Below, piece after piece: positions 16,133 to 26,217 of a DNA stretch of 64,000 nucleotides; position 1 is the stretch's first letter, and each line of letters opens with the position of its first letter. Location: positions 62,001 to 126,000 of the forward strand of contig AAXX01000006.1 of NCBI GenBank assembly GCA_000169355.1, read 5' to 3'. Origin of the DNA: Flavobacteria bacterium BAL38 (GTDB taxonomy: Bacteria > Bacteroidota > Bacteroidia > Flavobacteriales > Flavobacteriaceae). The notes under the pieces were generated by a model. It ran no database searches and was not told the origin of the DNA. It saw only the letters and a program-made list of their open reading frames with translations. Both the position numbers and the translations under genes were made by a program.

Positions 16133-16199
16133 AATTAGAGTACTAAATAACAAAACAATCTTTAGCAAACTATAAGTAAAACTTTAACCAATAATTCTT

Positions 16200-16207
16200 T
16201 ACTTTTG
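16200..16207 (+). promoter_or_regulatory. -7 box of tpx
   Basis: TACTTTTG matches TAnnTTTG and lies 23 bases before the tpx ATG. Confidence 0.55.
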
Positions 16208-16230
16208 CTCTTTAATAAAATAAAAAAGGT

Positions 16231-16728
16231 ATGGCATCAATTACATTAGGAGGAAATCCAATTCACACAAATGGAGAATTACCAGCAGTAGGAACTAAAG
16301 CTACTGATTTCAATTTAATAAAAACAGATTTAGGAACGGCTACATTAGCAGATTTTAATGGTTCTAGAGTTGTTTTAAATATTTTTCCAAGTATCGACAC
16401 GGGGACATGTGCAGCTTCTGTTAGAAAATTTAATGAAAAAGCAAGTACAGTATCAAATACAAAAGTATTATGTATTTCTAGAGATTTACCTTTCGCACAA
16501 AAACGTTTTTGTGGTGCTGAAGGATTAGAAAACGTAATTAATCTTTCTGATTTTAAAGACGGCAGTTTTGGAAAAAACTACGGTTTAGAAATCACTGATG
16601 GACCTTTAGCAGGTTTGCATTCTCGTGTTGTAATTGTTTTAGATGAAAATGGTACCATTCTTCATGCAGAACAAGTAAATGAAATTGCTGATGAGCCAAA
16701 TTATGACGAGGCTTTAGCAGTACTATAA
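16231..16728 (+). CDS. tpx: Thiol peroxidase
   Basis: A 165-residue atypical two-cysteine peroxiredoxin that reduces hydroperoxides using thioredoxin. The peroxidatic Cys60 is in the SIDTGTCAASVR motif and the resolving Cys94 in KRFCGAEG. Length and both cysteines match Tpx of other bacteria. It is preceded by its own promoter box and followed by 170 bases before dgkA. Confidence 0.95.
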   Translation: MASITLGGNPIHTNGELPAVGTKATDFNLIKTDLGTATLADFNGSRVVLNIFPSIDTGTCAASVRKFNEKASTVSNTKVLCISRDLPFAQKRFCGAEGLENVINLSDFKDGSFGKNYGLEITDGPLAGLHSRVVIVLDENGTILHAEQVNEIADEPNYDEALAVL

Positions 16729-16901
16729 TTGATTATAAACAAGATTTTGTCAAGCTGAACTTGTTTCAGTTTCTATTTAGATGTAACTTAGAATCACGTA
16801 TCGATTTTAAAATCGAAGATTCAACTTAGTTAAACGAGTTCTGTTTGACAAACTCATTTTGATTTGGCATTAAACTTGACTATCAAAAAAAAAATTATAA
16901 A

Positions 16902-17276
16902 ATGAAATTCGAAAAAGACGAAACCCTATTTACCGGAAGATTAAAAAGTATGGTATTTGCTTTTAAAGGAGCAATTAAATTAATTACTACAGAACATAGC
17001 GTTATGGTTCAATCCTCTTTGGCTGTATTAATGACATTTGCAGGATTCTATTTTGGAATTAATCGCTTTGAATGGATGATGCAAATCTTAGTTTTTGGTT
17101 TGGTATTAGGAATTGAAGGTTTAAATACGGCAGTTGAAAAAATTGCAGATTTTATTCATCCCGATTATCATGAACGTATCGGTTTTATTAAAGATATTGC
17201 AGCAGGTGCTGTATTTTTTGCAGCCTTAACAGCTATTGCAATCGGATGTATTATTTATTTTCCGTATTTGTTTTAA
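16902..17276 (+). CDS. dgkA: Diacylglycerol/undecaprenol kinase family protein
   Basis: A 124-residue integral membrane kinase with three helices and the family motif EGLNTAVEKIADFI, then KDIAAGAVFFAAL. These carry the glutamate, asparagine and aspartate residues used for ATP-Mg binding in DgkA-type enzymes. It phosphorylates diacylglycerol or undecaprenol in the inner membrane. It lies directly before ftsK in the same orientation; ftsK has its own -7 box. Confidence 0.9.
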   Translation: MKFEKDETLFTGRLKSMVFAFKGAIKLITTEHSVMVQSSLAVLMTFAGFYFGINRFEWMMQILVFGLVLGIEGLNTAVEKIADFIHPDYHERIGFIKDIAAGAVFFAALTAIAIGCIIYFPYLF

Positions 17277-17282
17277 TTTAGC

Positions 17283-17290
17283 TACTTTTG
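17283..17290 (+). promoter_or_regulatory. -7 box of ftsK
   Basis: TACTTTTG matches TAnnTTTG and lies 19 bases before the ftsK ATG. Confidence 0.55.
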
Positions 17291-17309
17291 TAAAAATTGT
17301 TCCGTTTAC

Positions 17310-19820
17310 ATGGCCAAAAAAACTAGCAAAGACACTGTTAATTCTACTACAGAAACCAAAGAAAAATTTTCTTGGCGCATAAGTCGTCAACAAAAATTTA
17401 TCCTTGGAATTTTACTTATATTCTTATCAATTGCACTACTGCTTTCGTTTATTTCCTATTTTATTACAGGAAATAACGATCAAAACGTAGTAAACGAATT
17501 AGCAAACAGAAGTGCTAAAGCCGACAATTGGCTTGGTAAATTTGGAGCCTACTTGGCCGATTTCTTTCTATATAAAGGTTTTGGTGTAGCCTCATTTATA
17601 TTTGTTAGAATTCTGTTCTTAATTGGCGCCTATTTAATCTTAGATATGGCCTTATCTAAATTAAAGAAAAGCTTTTTTTGGGACATTTATTTAATTATTT
17701 TTATATCGGTAATTTTTGGCTTTTTCTGGGAATACCTTCCTCAATTAGGCGGAACTGTCGGATTTGAAATGAATCTTTTCATTCAGGATTATATAGGAAA
17801 AACAGGAACATTATTGGTGCTATTATTTGGGATTGTACTTTTCTTAGTATTCAAAATTAAAATGTCGCCTGAAAGTTTTACCAAAGTTTTTGAAAAACCA
17901 CAAGCAGAATTTAATGAAGATATTGCAGCAGCAAAAGTAGTATCTCCTATTGCAGAAGAAATACAAGACGAAGAAATCAATACCGATTTACCGATCACAA
18001 CGCCTTCAAATACTAAAGACGATTTTATTTTAACCGAAGACGAAGAAGAAATGGGAAATTTCGAATTGAAAACCTATCCTTCCACGTTTGAAATAGATAA
18101 AGAAGCCTTAAAACCAACTATTGCTTCAGCATCTGAATTAAATTTAGATCCAAAACCAAAAGTTGAAACACCTGAAGTAACCAATTTTTCTATCGAAGAC
18201 AGAAGCATTCCAAAAGAAGATTTTGTAACCGAAGATGCTTTTGTAATTGAAAAAATTGAAGAAGAAGTATTGGTAGAAGAAAATTTAGCGGCTAAACTAG
18301 TTCAAGACTTTGGATTATTTGATCCAACATTAGAATTATCACATTATCAGTTCCCTCCTATTGATTTACTAAAAGAATATTCTTCTGGCGGTATTACTAT
18401 CAATCAAGCGGAATTAGAAGAAAATAAAAACAAAATTGTAGATACGTTAAAGAATTACAGCATCGGTATTTCGCAAATTAAAGCCACGGTAGGTCCTACG
18501 GTTACTTTATATGAAATTGTACCCGAAGCAGGTATTCGTATTTCTAAAATTAAAAACTTAGAAGACGATATTGCGTTATCGTTAGCAGCATTAGGAATCC
18601 GTATTATTGCGCCAATTCCGGGTAAAGGAACTATTGGTATTGAAGTACCAAATAACAATCCGACAATGGTTTCTATGAAGAGCGTAATCTCTTCTCCAAA
18701 ATTCCAAACCGCTGAAATGGAATTGCCTATTGCGCTAGGAAAAACTATTTCTAATGAAACATTTGTTGTCGATTTAGCTAAAATGCCTCACTTATTGATG
18801 GCGGGTGCAACTGGTCAAGGAAAATCGGTTGGATTAAATGCGGTGTTGACTTCCCTACTCTACAAAAAACATCCTGCAGAAGTAAAATTCGTTTTAGTAG
18901 ATCCGAAAAAGGTAGAATTAACCCTTTTTAATAAAATTGAACGTCATTATTTAGCTAAACTTCCTGATGGTGGCGATGCTATTATTACCGATAACACAAA
19001 GGTAATCAACACCTTAAATTCGTTATGTATTGAAATGGACAACCGTTATTCTTTATTAAAAGATGCCATGGTGCGTAATATTAAAGAATACAACGAGAAA
19101 TTCAGAAACCGTAAATTAAATCCAGAGAACGGACACCGCTTTTTACCTTATATTGTTTTAGTAGTAGACGAGTTTGCCGATTTAATTATGACAGCGGGTA
19201 AAGAAGTAGAAACGCCTATAGCACGTTTGGCACAATTAGCTCGTGCCATTGGAATCCACTTAATTATTGCTACACAACGTCCGTCTGTAAATGTAATTAC
19301 AGGGATGATTAAAGCCAACTTCCCAGCGCGTATTGCATTCCGAGTAACATCGAAAATTGACTCGAGAACCATTCTAGATTCTGGTGGTGCCGACCAATTA
19401 ATTGGACGAGGCGATTTATTGTATACACAAGGTAATGAAATTGTCAGAGTACAATGTGCTTTTGTAGATACTCCAGAAGTAGATAAAATTTGCGATTTCA
19501 TTGGTTCGCAAAAAGCATATCCTGAAGCCTACCTTCTTCCTGAGTATGTGGGTGAGGAAAGTGGCATAAAACTTGATATAGATATCTCCGAAAGAGATTC
19601 TTTGTTTAGAGATGCTGCCGAAGTAATTGTCACTGCTCAACAAGGAAGCGCCTCTTTAATTCAAAGAAAATTAAAATTAGGTTACAATAGAGCCGGTCGT
19701 TTAATAGATCAATTAGAAGCGGCAGGAATTGTAGGTCCTTTTGAAGGAAGTAAAGCCCGTTCAGTTTTAATTCCTGATTTAGTTGCTCTAGAACATTTTT
19801 TAAATAATGAACAAAATTAA
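17310..19820 (+). CDS. ftsK: DNA translocase FtsK
   Basis: An 836-residue protein with four N-terminal membrane helices (about 28-190), an acidic linker (190-330), the RecA-like motor with Walker A GATGQGKS (499-506) and Walker B VLVVDEFADL, and the C-terminal gamma winged helix (GSASLIQRKLKLGYNRAG onward). It pumps chromosome termini through the closing septum and activates XerCD. All domains are present at the usual length. Its 3' end overlaps the first possible start of the LolA-like gene, so the block ftsK - lolA-like - lptG is probably one transcript. Confidence 0.96.
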   Translation: MAKKTSKDTVNSTTETKEKFSWRISRQQKFILGILLIFLSIALLLSFISYFITGNNDQNVVNELANRSAKADNWLGKFGAYLADFFLYKGFGVASFIFVRILFLIGAYLILDMALSKLKKSFFWDIYLIIFISVIFGFFWEYLPQLGGTVGFEMNLFIQDYIGKTGTLLVLLFGIVLFLVFKIKMSPESFTKVFEKPQAEFNEDIAAAKVVSPIAEEIQDEEINTDLPITTPSNTKDDFILTEDEEEMGNFELKTYPSTFEIDKEALKPTIASASELNLDPKPKVETPEVTNFSIEDRSIPKEDFVTEDAFVIEKIEEEVLVEENLAAKLVQDFGLFDPTLELSHYQFPPIDLLKEYSSGGITINQAELEENKNKIVDTLKNYSIGISQIKATVGPTVTLYEIVPEAGIRISKIKNLEDDIALSLAALGIRIIAPIPGKGTIGIEVPNNNPTMVSMKSVISSPKFQTAEMELPIALGKTISNETFVVDLAKMPHLLMAGATGQGKSVGLNAVLTSLLYKKHPAEVKFVLVDPKKVELTLFNKIERHYLAKLPDGGDAIITDNTKVINTLNSLCIEMDNRYSLLKDAMVRNIKEYNEKFRNRKLNPENGHRFLPYIVLVVDEFADLIMTAGKEVETPIARLAQLARAIGIHLIIATQRPSVNVITGMIKANFPARIAFRVTSKIDSRTILDSGGADQLIGRGDLLYTQGNEIVRVQCAFVDTPEVDKICDFIGSQKAYPEAYLLPEYVGEESGIKLDIDISERDSLFRDAAEVIVTAQQGSASLIQRKLKLGYNRAGRLIDQLEAAGIVGPFEGSKARSVLIPDLVALEHFLNNEQN

Positions 19821-19827
19821 TATCAAA

Positions 19828-20472
19828 ATGAAACGTTTTTTACAAGTTGCAATTGCATTACTAATTGGTTTATCACTTCAAGCTCAAGATGCTAAAAAAG
19901 CAAAAGAGTTATTAGATGAAGTCTCTTCCAAAGTAAAATCGTATGACAATATTGTGATTGACTTTAAATACGCTTTAAACAATCCTAAAGAAAACATCAA
20001 TCAAGAAAGTAAAGGAAATGTCGCATTAAAAGGCAATTTGTACAGCCTTAACTTTATGGGGGTAACTAAAATTTTTGACGGTAAAAAAGTGTATACTATT
20101 GTTCCAGAAGATGAAGAAATTTCTATTTCAAATTTTAACGCTAACGATGAAAATGCCATTACGCCAAACAAGATGCTAACCTTTTTTAATTCAGGTTACA
20201 AATACGCTTGGGACATACTTCAAAACGTAAAAGGAAGAAAAATACAATACGTAAAATTAACACCAAATAGTAGTAAAGACCAACGCAAAGAAATTTTAGT
20301 AGGGATTGATGTTCAAACAAAACACATTTATACCGTAATTGAAGTGGGTAAAAATGGTTCAAAAACTACTTTAACTGTTAATTCTTTTAAAACAAATCAA
20401 CCTTTATCGAAAAATCATTTTACCTTTACAAAATCAAAATATCCTAATTACTACATCAATAAATTAGACTAA
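19828..20472 (+). CDS. LolA-like outer-membrane lipoprotein carrier
   Basis: The product has a signal peptide MKRFLQVAIALLIGLSLQAQ and a mature domain with the LolA fold pattern (repeated amphipathic strands, IVIDFKYALNN and a SKGNVALKGNLYSLNF stretch). LolA relays lipoproteins across the periplasm to the outer membrane. I place the start at 19828. An ATG at 19807 is in frame, overlaps the ftsK end by 14 bases and would add seven residues before the signal peptide. Position between ftsK and an Lpt permease is conserved in flavobacteria. Confidence 0.85.
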   Translation: MKRFLQVAIALLIGLSLQAQDAKKAKELLDEVSSKVKSYDNIVIDFKYALNNPKENINQESKGNVALKGNLYSLNFMGVTKIFDGKKVYTIVPEDEEISISNFNANDENAITPNKMLTFFNSGYKYAWDILQNVKGRKIQYVKLTPNSSKDQRKEILVGIDVQTKHIYTVIEVGKNGSKTTLTVNSFKTNQPLSKNHFTFTKSKYPNYYINKLD

Positions 20473-20482
20473 TTTCGTTCGG

Positions 20483-21943
20483 GTGAAAATATTAGATAAA
20501 TACATAATAAAATCTTTCATGATTACATTTACTACGGTATTTGTAATCTTGTTTTTTATATTCGTTTTACAAGGAATTTGGCTTTTTATTGCTGAACTAG
20601 CAGGTAAAGATCTTGATTTATTTACTATTTTTAAATTCCTTACTTTCTACGCTCCTACTATTGTTCCAATGGTACTTCCACTTTCGGTACTTTTGGCAGC
20701 CATTATGACATTTGGTAGTTTTGCAGAAAATTATGAGTTTGCGGCAATGAAATCTTCGGGTATATCGTTGCAGCGTGCTATGAAAATGCTGACTATTACC
20801 ATCGGAATTTTAGCATTGGTTTCTTTCTTTTTTGCCAATAACGTTATTCCGGATGCACAGTTTCGTTTTATTAACTTACGAAAAGATATTGTGCAACAAA
20901 AACCAGCTATGGCAATTGTTGAAGGTCAATTTAATACTATAGGAACATCCAATATCAAAGTAGATAAAAAAACGGGAGATAATGGCGAATTTCTAGAAGG
21001 AGTTACCATGCATGTAAAAAACAACAACATGGGACTTGGTGCTAATACCATAATAAAAGCTAAAAGAGGTGTATTAACCAGTCAAGACGATTCTAATTAC
21101 TTACAATTAGAATTATATGATGGATATTATTACGAAGATATACATCCAAAAAAGTATGAAGAACGCAAACGCTTACCGTTTACTAAAAGTAGTTTCAAGA
21201 AATATGTAATAAATATCGATTTAACTAAATTAAATCAATCCAATATAGACGATGGTAATGTAACCTCTGAAAAAATGTTAACCATTCCAGAACTTAGTTT
21301 TACAATAGATACGCTTCAAAAAAATTATAATAAAGACGTAAAGTCATATGCCGAAAATATCGTTACCCGTAATGATAATATTTTCCAAAAAAGGCAAATC
21401 AATTCCACTACAGTACAAGCAAAAACAATCAAAAAAACAGCTCCAAAAAATATTGAAAGCCTGTTCAACCCAACAGAACTAAAACAAATTTTGGAAATGG
21501 CAAAAAGTAATGCTACAAGTAGCGAATTCAGCATTCAAAGTAGTAAAACCGATTTAGAAATAAAAGCTAAAAACATTGGTTATCATTGGATGGCGATTCA
21601 TGAAAAATTTGTAATTGCTTACGCTTGTTTATTGATGTTTTTTATTGGGGCACCATTGGGAGCTATTATTAGAAAAGGAGGATTAGGTTTACCTATCGTT
21701 TTTGCAATGCTAATATTTATAGCTTTTCATTTCATTAATACATTTGGGCGAAAATTAGCTGAAGAAAGTACGATAACTCCTTTTATTGGCGCTTGGATGT
21801 CGTCTATAATTATGACACCATTTGCCATACTGCTTACCTATAGAGCCACAAACGATATTGGATTGATGATTAATTTTGATTGGTTAACAGATCCGATCAT
21901 GAAAATAATTAATAAAATAAATAAAAACAACGACAACAACTAA
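20483..21943 (+). CDS. LptF/LptG-type permease (YjgP/YjgQ family)
   Basis: A 486-residue membrane protein starting with GTG at 20483, 10 bases after the LolA-like stop. Six helices are arranged three plus three (about 10-120 and 370-470) around a periplasmic beta-jellyroll domain, as in the permeases that extract lipopolysaccharide and pass it to the Lpt bridge. The N-terminal [12 protein letters not shown] is typical. A long charged insertion (about 255-345) sits between the jellyroll and the second helix set. Whether it is LptF or LptG cannot be decided here. It ends 4 bases before ribB. Confidence 0.9.
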   Translation: MKILDKYIIKSFMITFTTVFVILFFIFVLQGIWLFIAELAGKDLDLFTIFKFLTFYAPTIVPMVLPLSVLLAAIMTFGSFAENYEFAAMKSSGISLQRAMKMLTITIGILALVSFFFANNVIPDAQFRFINLRKDIVQQKPAMAIVEGQFNTIGTSNIKVDKKTGDNGEFLEGVTMHVKNNNMGLGANTIIKAKRGVLTSQDDSNYLQLELYDGYYYEDIHPKKYEERKRLPFTKSSFKKYVINIDLTKLNQSNIDDGNVTSEKMLTIPELSFTIDTLQKNYNKDVKSYAENIVTRNDNIFQKRQINSTTVQAKTIKKTAPKNIESLFNPTELKQILEMAKSNATSSEFSIQSSKTDLEIKAKNIGYHWMAIHEKFVIAYACLLMFFIGAPLGAIIRKGGLGLPIVFAMLIFIAFHFINTFGRKLAEESTITPFIGAWMSSIIMTPFAILLTYRATNDIGLMINFDWLTDPIMKIINKINKNNDNN

Positions 21944-21947
21944 CACC

Positions 21948-23081
21948 ATGTCTAAAAACATACAACTAAATACAATTGAAGAAGCTATAGAAGACATCCG
22001 ACAAGGAAAAGTAATTATAGTGGTAGACGATGAAGACAGAGAAAACGAAGGTGATTTTTTAGCAGCTGCAGAAAAAGTAACGCCCGAAATGATAAACTTT
22101 ATGGCTACGCACGGTAGAGGTCTTATTTGTGCTCCATTAACAGAATCGCGTTGCAAAGAATTAGATCTTCATGCCATGGTACGCAACAATACCGATCATA
22201 TGGAAACTGCTTTTACTGTTTCTGTAGATTTAAAAGGTAAAGGAGTAAGTACCGGAATTTCAGCTAAAGACAGAGCTTTAACTATTCAGGCATTAATTGA
22301 TGCCGAAACAAAACCATACGATTTAGCGCGTCCTGGTCATATTTTTCCTTTAATTGCAAAACAAGGAGGTGTTTTAAGAAGAACCGGACATACAGAAGCG
22401 GCCATCGACTTTGCTCGTTTAGCAGGATTTAAACCAGCTGGCGTTATTGTGGAAATTATGAACGAAGATGGAACAATGGCTCGATTACCACAACTAGTTG
22501 AAGTAGCTAAAAAGTTTGACTTAAAATTAGTTTCTATTGAAGATTTAGTGGCTTATAGAATGCAACACGACAGTCTAATTCAAAAGAAAGAAGATTTTAA
22601 TATAGAAACTCGATTTGGAACTTTTAGATTACGTGCTTATTTGCAAACCACAAACAAACAAGTCCATTTAGCTTTAACAAAAGGAAATTGGAATGCTGGC
22701 GATACTGTACTTACCAGAATTAATACTACACAAGTTAATAACGATATATTAGGTACATTAACAAGCGATAACGACAAAAAACTAGATGACATCTTCCGTA
22801 AAATAAACGAAGCTGAAAAAGGAGCTATTATCTTTATTAACCAAGAGGTAAAATCGTTAGAATTATTAGACCGTATTACCGAATTAAAAGTGCTACAAAG
22901 TCAAGGCGAAATGAAAGCTCCTCAAATTAAAATGGATACAAAAGATTTTGGAATTGGGGCACAAATTTTACACGATTTAGACATTACCAAAATAGAATTA
23001 CTATCTAATAGCTCTGCTCCTACTAAACGTGTAGGAATGATTGGCTACGGATTGGAAATTATGGAATACAAGAATTATTAA
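21948..23081 (+). CDS. ribB: 3,4-dihydroxy-2-butanone 4-phosphate synthase with degenerate GTP cyclohydrolase II domain (RibBX-like)
   Basis: The 377-residue protein has an intact RibB domain (about 1-205) with [21 protein letters not shown] and the [16 protein letters not shown] motif; it makes the four-carbon riboflavin precursor from ribulose 5-phosphate. The C-terminal RibA-like domain (206-377) keeps the overall length but contains no cysteine at all, so the three zinc-binding cysteines of GTP cyclohydrolase II are missing, as is the usual catalytic region. It therefore resembles RibBX proteins whose cyclohydrolase half is inactive. A separate RibA is expected elsewhere in the genome. 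Confidence 0.9.
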   Translation: MSKNIQLNTIEEAIEDIRQGKVIIVVDDEDRENEGDFLAAAEKVTPEMINFMATHGRGLICAPLTESRCKELDLHAMVRNNTDHMETAFTVSVDLKGKGVSTGISAKDRALTIQALIDAETKPYDLARPGHIFPLIAKQGGVLRRTGHTEAAIDFARLAGFKPAGVIVEIMNEDGTMARLPQLVEVAKKFDLKLVSIEDLVAYRMQHDSLIQKKEDFNIETRFGTFRLRAYLQTTNKQVHLALTKGNWNAGDTVLTRINTTQVNNDILGTLTSDNDKKLDDIFRKINEAEKGAIIFINQEVKSLELLDRITELKVLQSQGEMKAPQIKMDTKDFGIGAQILHDLDITKIELLSNSSAPTKRVGMIGYGLEIMEYKNY

Positions 23082-23101
23082 ATTCTGAAAAAATATTAAG
23101 A

Positions 23102-23132
23102 AAACGCTCAAAATATCTTGAGCGTTTTTTTT
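23102..23132 (+). terminator. Intrinsic terminator after ribB
   Basis: Stem AAACGCTCAA (23102-23111) / TTGAGCGTTT (23118-23127) with a 6-base loop and a run of T residues, 20 bases after the ribB stop. It closes the ftsK-lolA-lptG-ribB transcription unit. Confidence 0.85.
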
Positions 23133-23317
23133 ATTTCAATTATATCCTATCAAATTACACCTAAATATTTAATAATAGTATTTCAATATTTATTTTTATA
23201 TTTATAATCGAATTTCGCACACATAAAAAAAATGAAATTAACTTAAAAAGTAAGAAAGTCAAAATTGAAGTGAATAGTATTCAAAAATCAGAATAAATCA
23301 ACTTAAAATTAAATTTT

Positions 23318-24100
23318 ATGACAAAAAAATCACTTTTTTTAATCTTATTTTCGATACTTTCTTTTAGTATTATGACTAATGCACAAGAAGTCCATAAAAA
23401 AAAATCAATTAGCGAATTAAAAGACGAGAAAAATCCACTCAACTTTGCTCGAGTAAATTTTTATAAAAACACCGTCGTATTTTTTAATGAATATTTAGAT
23501 ACAGATAGTGGATCTATCAATACAACAGATCTACGATATACACATCCTTTTAAAAATCGTTCTTGGAATTTCCGTGCAGATCTCCCTCTAATATCGGGTA
23601 ATACTTCTTCGATAAACAAAACAGCAATTGGCGATATCTCTTTTAGCATTGCCCACATTCCATATTTAACAAATAATAGAGGAATCTCTTTCAGAGCAAG
23701 AATTACTTCGAACTCAAGTAATAATCCTGATTTTGGTTCAGGTAAATGGGTGTTTACTCCAACAGTTTTTTACGGTCAATATTTAAATAAAAAAGGATCT
23801 ATTCTTTGGACAACTTATCTCGAAAACAAATTCAGTTTTGCAGGTAATAGTGATAGAGCTAATATAAACGCTTACACTTTTGACAACGCTATCACTTATT
23901 CTTTTTTAAATAGTTGGATAGCTACAGATTTTTCTGTTGGATATAATGTTAAATCAGAGACAAATCCTTATGCATTAGCTTTAGAGTATGGCACAAAATT
24001 TACACCAGACACCATGTTGTATTTTCATCCAAGTATTGGTATTGGCTCAGAAAGACAATATAATTACGGTGTCGAATTTGGAGTAGTCATTTTGTACTAA
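23318..24100 (+). CDS. Outer-membrane beta-barrel protein, unknown role
   Basis: The 260-residue product has a signal peptide (about 1-22, ending TNAQ) and then continuous alternating strands rich in Tyr, Phe and Asn that end with an aromatic residue (VVILY), the usual C-terminus of an outer-membrane barrel. The overall look is like transporter-type barrels annotated near phenol-degradation MetA or as hypothetical. I cannot assign a substrate. It stands alone behind the ribB terminator and ahead of a repeat cluster. Confidence 0.6.
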   Translation: MTKKSLFLILFSILSFSIMTNAQEVHKKKSISELKDEKNPLNFARVNFYKNTVVFFNEYLDTDSGSINTTDLRYTHPFKNRSWNFRADLPLISGNTSSINKTAIGDISFSIAHIPYLTNNRGISFRARITSNSSNNPDFGSGKWVFTPTVFYGQYLNKKGSILWTTYLENKFSFAGNSDRANINAYTFDNAITYSFLNSWIATDFSVGYNVKSETNPYALALEYGTKFTPDTMLYFHPSIGIGSERQYNYGVEFGVVILY

Positions 24101-24278
24101 TTTAAACTAATAAGCAAAATAAATTAATATAGTTTGTTTGCTGTAGTATACGAAGGAAATTAAGAAGTATCAAGAAATAAATATTTCGTGTTTACGAGTA
24201 TTTTCTTTTGATATTTTTTTATTAATAAAAAAAAATAACTAGAGTATTACCCCTAATATAACCTAAGATTAAATGTAG

Positions 24279-24638
24279 CGTCACTTCAAGTGCGAAGCGT
24301 ATCGAGAAGTTTTCCTCATCAAACAATAAATAAATCTAATACCCGATGAATGAAATTTACGTCAGTTCGAGTAATTTTCGATAGAAAATTGTATCGAGAA
24401 CAAGTCAAATTTCATTAATAACAACTTCGTTATTCGTCACTAAAACTACGAAGCGTAACGAGAAGTTTTCCTCTTCAAACCACAAAAATAAATCTAATAC
24501 CCATTGAATGAAATTTACGTCAGTTCGAGTAATTTTCGATAGAAAATTGTATCGAGAACAAGTCAAATTTCATTTATAACAAATTCGGTACACGTCACTT
24601 CGACTGCGAAGCGTATCGAGAAGTTTTCCTCTTCAAAC
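24279..24638 (+). repeat. Array of hairpin-repeat relatives, about 157-bp tandem unit (B-A-B-A-B)
   Basis: Three B units (24279-24324, 24435-24480, 24593-24638) begin CGTCAC and contain GCGAAGCGTATCGAGAAG (one copy mutated). They alternate with two A units (24360-24401, 24518-24559) beginning CGTCAGTTCGAGTAATTTT and ending TGTATCGAGAAC. The B-A period is 156-158 bp and the two A blocks with their flanks are nearly identical over about 100 bp, indicating a recent tandem duplication. Both unit types share the ends of the 66-bp hairpin repeats near 11 kb. The whole 584-bp gap between 24101 and 24684 has no plausible gene. Confidence 0.8.
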
Positions 24639-24684
24639 ACATAAATAAACGCTAAAAGATTATTTTAAAAGTAATAAAAAGAAA

Positions 24685-26217
24685 CTACTCTTTAAAAATA
24701 TTCATTTCCTCATTGTAAATAGGGCTCTCAATATTTAAAAAGTTCAAAACACTATGAAAAACATGATATTGAGAAAGCATGTCAAATTTCTTAATCTTTT
24801 TAGAACTATCCTCTGGAAGCCATACAATAAAAGGAATTTCATATTGTTCTTTAGGAGCAATACTCATTGGAATACCATGCATATACAAGTTTTTTTCGCC
24901 TAAAGATTCGCCATGATCAGACACAAAAAGTAGGGTGCTTTTATAAGAATCTAATTCTTGTAATGCTTCTATTGTTTTGTGCAAAATATAATCGGTATAA
25001 ACAATTGTATTATCATACGCATTTATAAGTTCGGCTTGAGAACAATTAGACAATTCAACACTTTCACAAACCGGTTTAAAATGTTCAAATTGTGAAGGAT
25101 ATTTTTTGTTATAACTAGGACCGTGACTTGTGCTTGTATGTAAAATAATCAAAATTTTGTTCTTTTTACTAGCTAAAATTTGTTCTTTTAAACCATATAA
25201 AAGTACTTCGTCATAATTACAATACTCTTCTTTACAATTAGTCTGTAAATAGGCTCTATCTTGATAATTTTTAATATGAACAGGTGGCTCTCCCCAGTTA
25301 GAAGTTCGCCAAATTACTTCAACATCATTGCGATATAAATAATTAGGTAAAATTTCATATAAATCACCTGTTTCTTTATGATCTAAAATACTTTTTACTC
25401 CAGCAGTAGTATAAGTGGCACTAGAATTGGCATCAAAATGGAATAGATTTTGAGTTTTAGACAGCAACGGATTCGTATTTTTACTATAACCATACAACGA
25501 AAAATTTTGTCTTCGAGCCGATTCTCCAATAACTAAGACCACAACTGCCTTTTCATTATCCTTAATTTTAGCATCAGGAAGTAAAATTTCTTTTTCATTT
25601 TTCTTATTCTCATGAATATAATAAAGAGAGGTATTCACTACATAGGACCAAGGCATCGCTAAACCTCCTAATCGTTTTGAATTTTTATCAATCCAAAGCC
25701 AATTACTTGCATTAACAAAAACTAAAACTAATGCAAATAGTAAAGTAAGAGATGAAAGTATTGAAAATCTCTTAAAAGAAACGCGTTCAACTTTACTTCT
25801 AAGAATAAAATAACTTGGTAAAACTCCTAAAAAAAGAAGATATAACACCATTTTATAAGAAAAATAACTGCTCGATTCATCGTAATTGGTATTAAATACA
25901 TTACCTATCATGCTTTCATCTACAATGATGCCATAAGTAGCTACAAAATAAACGGCAATAGCATTCATTAAAAAGAACAACACCAATAAAAATTTGCCTA
26001 TTCGTTGAGATAAATACAACAGTAAAAAAAACACAAATGCATTTAATACAATCATGAGCACAACTAAACTCGCTATTACAAAAACGCCGCTAAAACTTTT
26101 ATAATTGATATTCTCAAATACGAAATTAAAAAAAGGAATATGAAAAAATAAGAAGTTAAGACAACTGATAAGTAAAACAAAAGAAAGAATCTTAAAGTTA
26201 TTTTTTAAAGTAAACAT
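24685..26217 (-). CDS. eptA: Lipid A phosphoethanolamine transferase (EptA family)
   Basis: An inner-membrane enzyme of about 510 residues with five N-terminal helices (to about residue 165) and a periplasmic alkaline-phosphatase-like domain starting VVVLVIGESARRQNFSLYGY. The nucleophile Thr is expected in SSATYTTAGV, and VSDHGESLGEK supplies metal ligands. It transfers phosphoethanolamine from phosphatidylethanolamine to lipid A and so lowers envelope negative charge. I prefer the ATG at 26217; one at 26241 is in frame and would overlap the preceding PAP2 gene by 44 bases. Coupling to a PAP2 phosphatase fits a lipid A dephosphorylate-then-modify pathway. Confidence 0.88.
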   Translation of the reverse strand: MFTLKNNFKILSFVLLISCLNFLFFHIPFFNFVFENINYKSFSGVFVIASLVVLMIVLNAFVFFLLLYLSQRIGKFLLVLFFLMNAIAVYFVATYGIIVDESMIGNVFNTNYDESSSYFSYKMVLYLLFLGVLPSYFILRSKVERVSFKRFSILSSLTLLFALVLVFVNASNWLWIDKNSKRLGGLAMPWSYVVNTSLYYIHENKKNEKEILLPDAKIKDNEKAVVVLVIGESARRQNFSLYGYSKNTNPLLSKTQNLFHFDANSSATYTTAGVKSILDHKETGDLYEILPNYLYRNDVEVIWRTSNWGEPPVHIKNYQDRAYLQTNCKEEYCNYDEVLLYGLKEQILASKKNKILIILHTSTSHGPSYNKKYPSQFEHFKPVCESVELSNCSQAELINAYDNTIVYTDYILHKTIEALQELDSYKSTLLFVSDHGESLGEKNLYMHGIPMSIAPKEQYEIPFIVWLPEDSSKKIKKFDMLSQYHVFHSVLNFLNIESPIYNEEMNIFKE

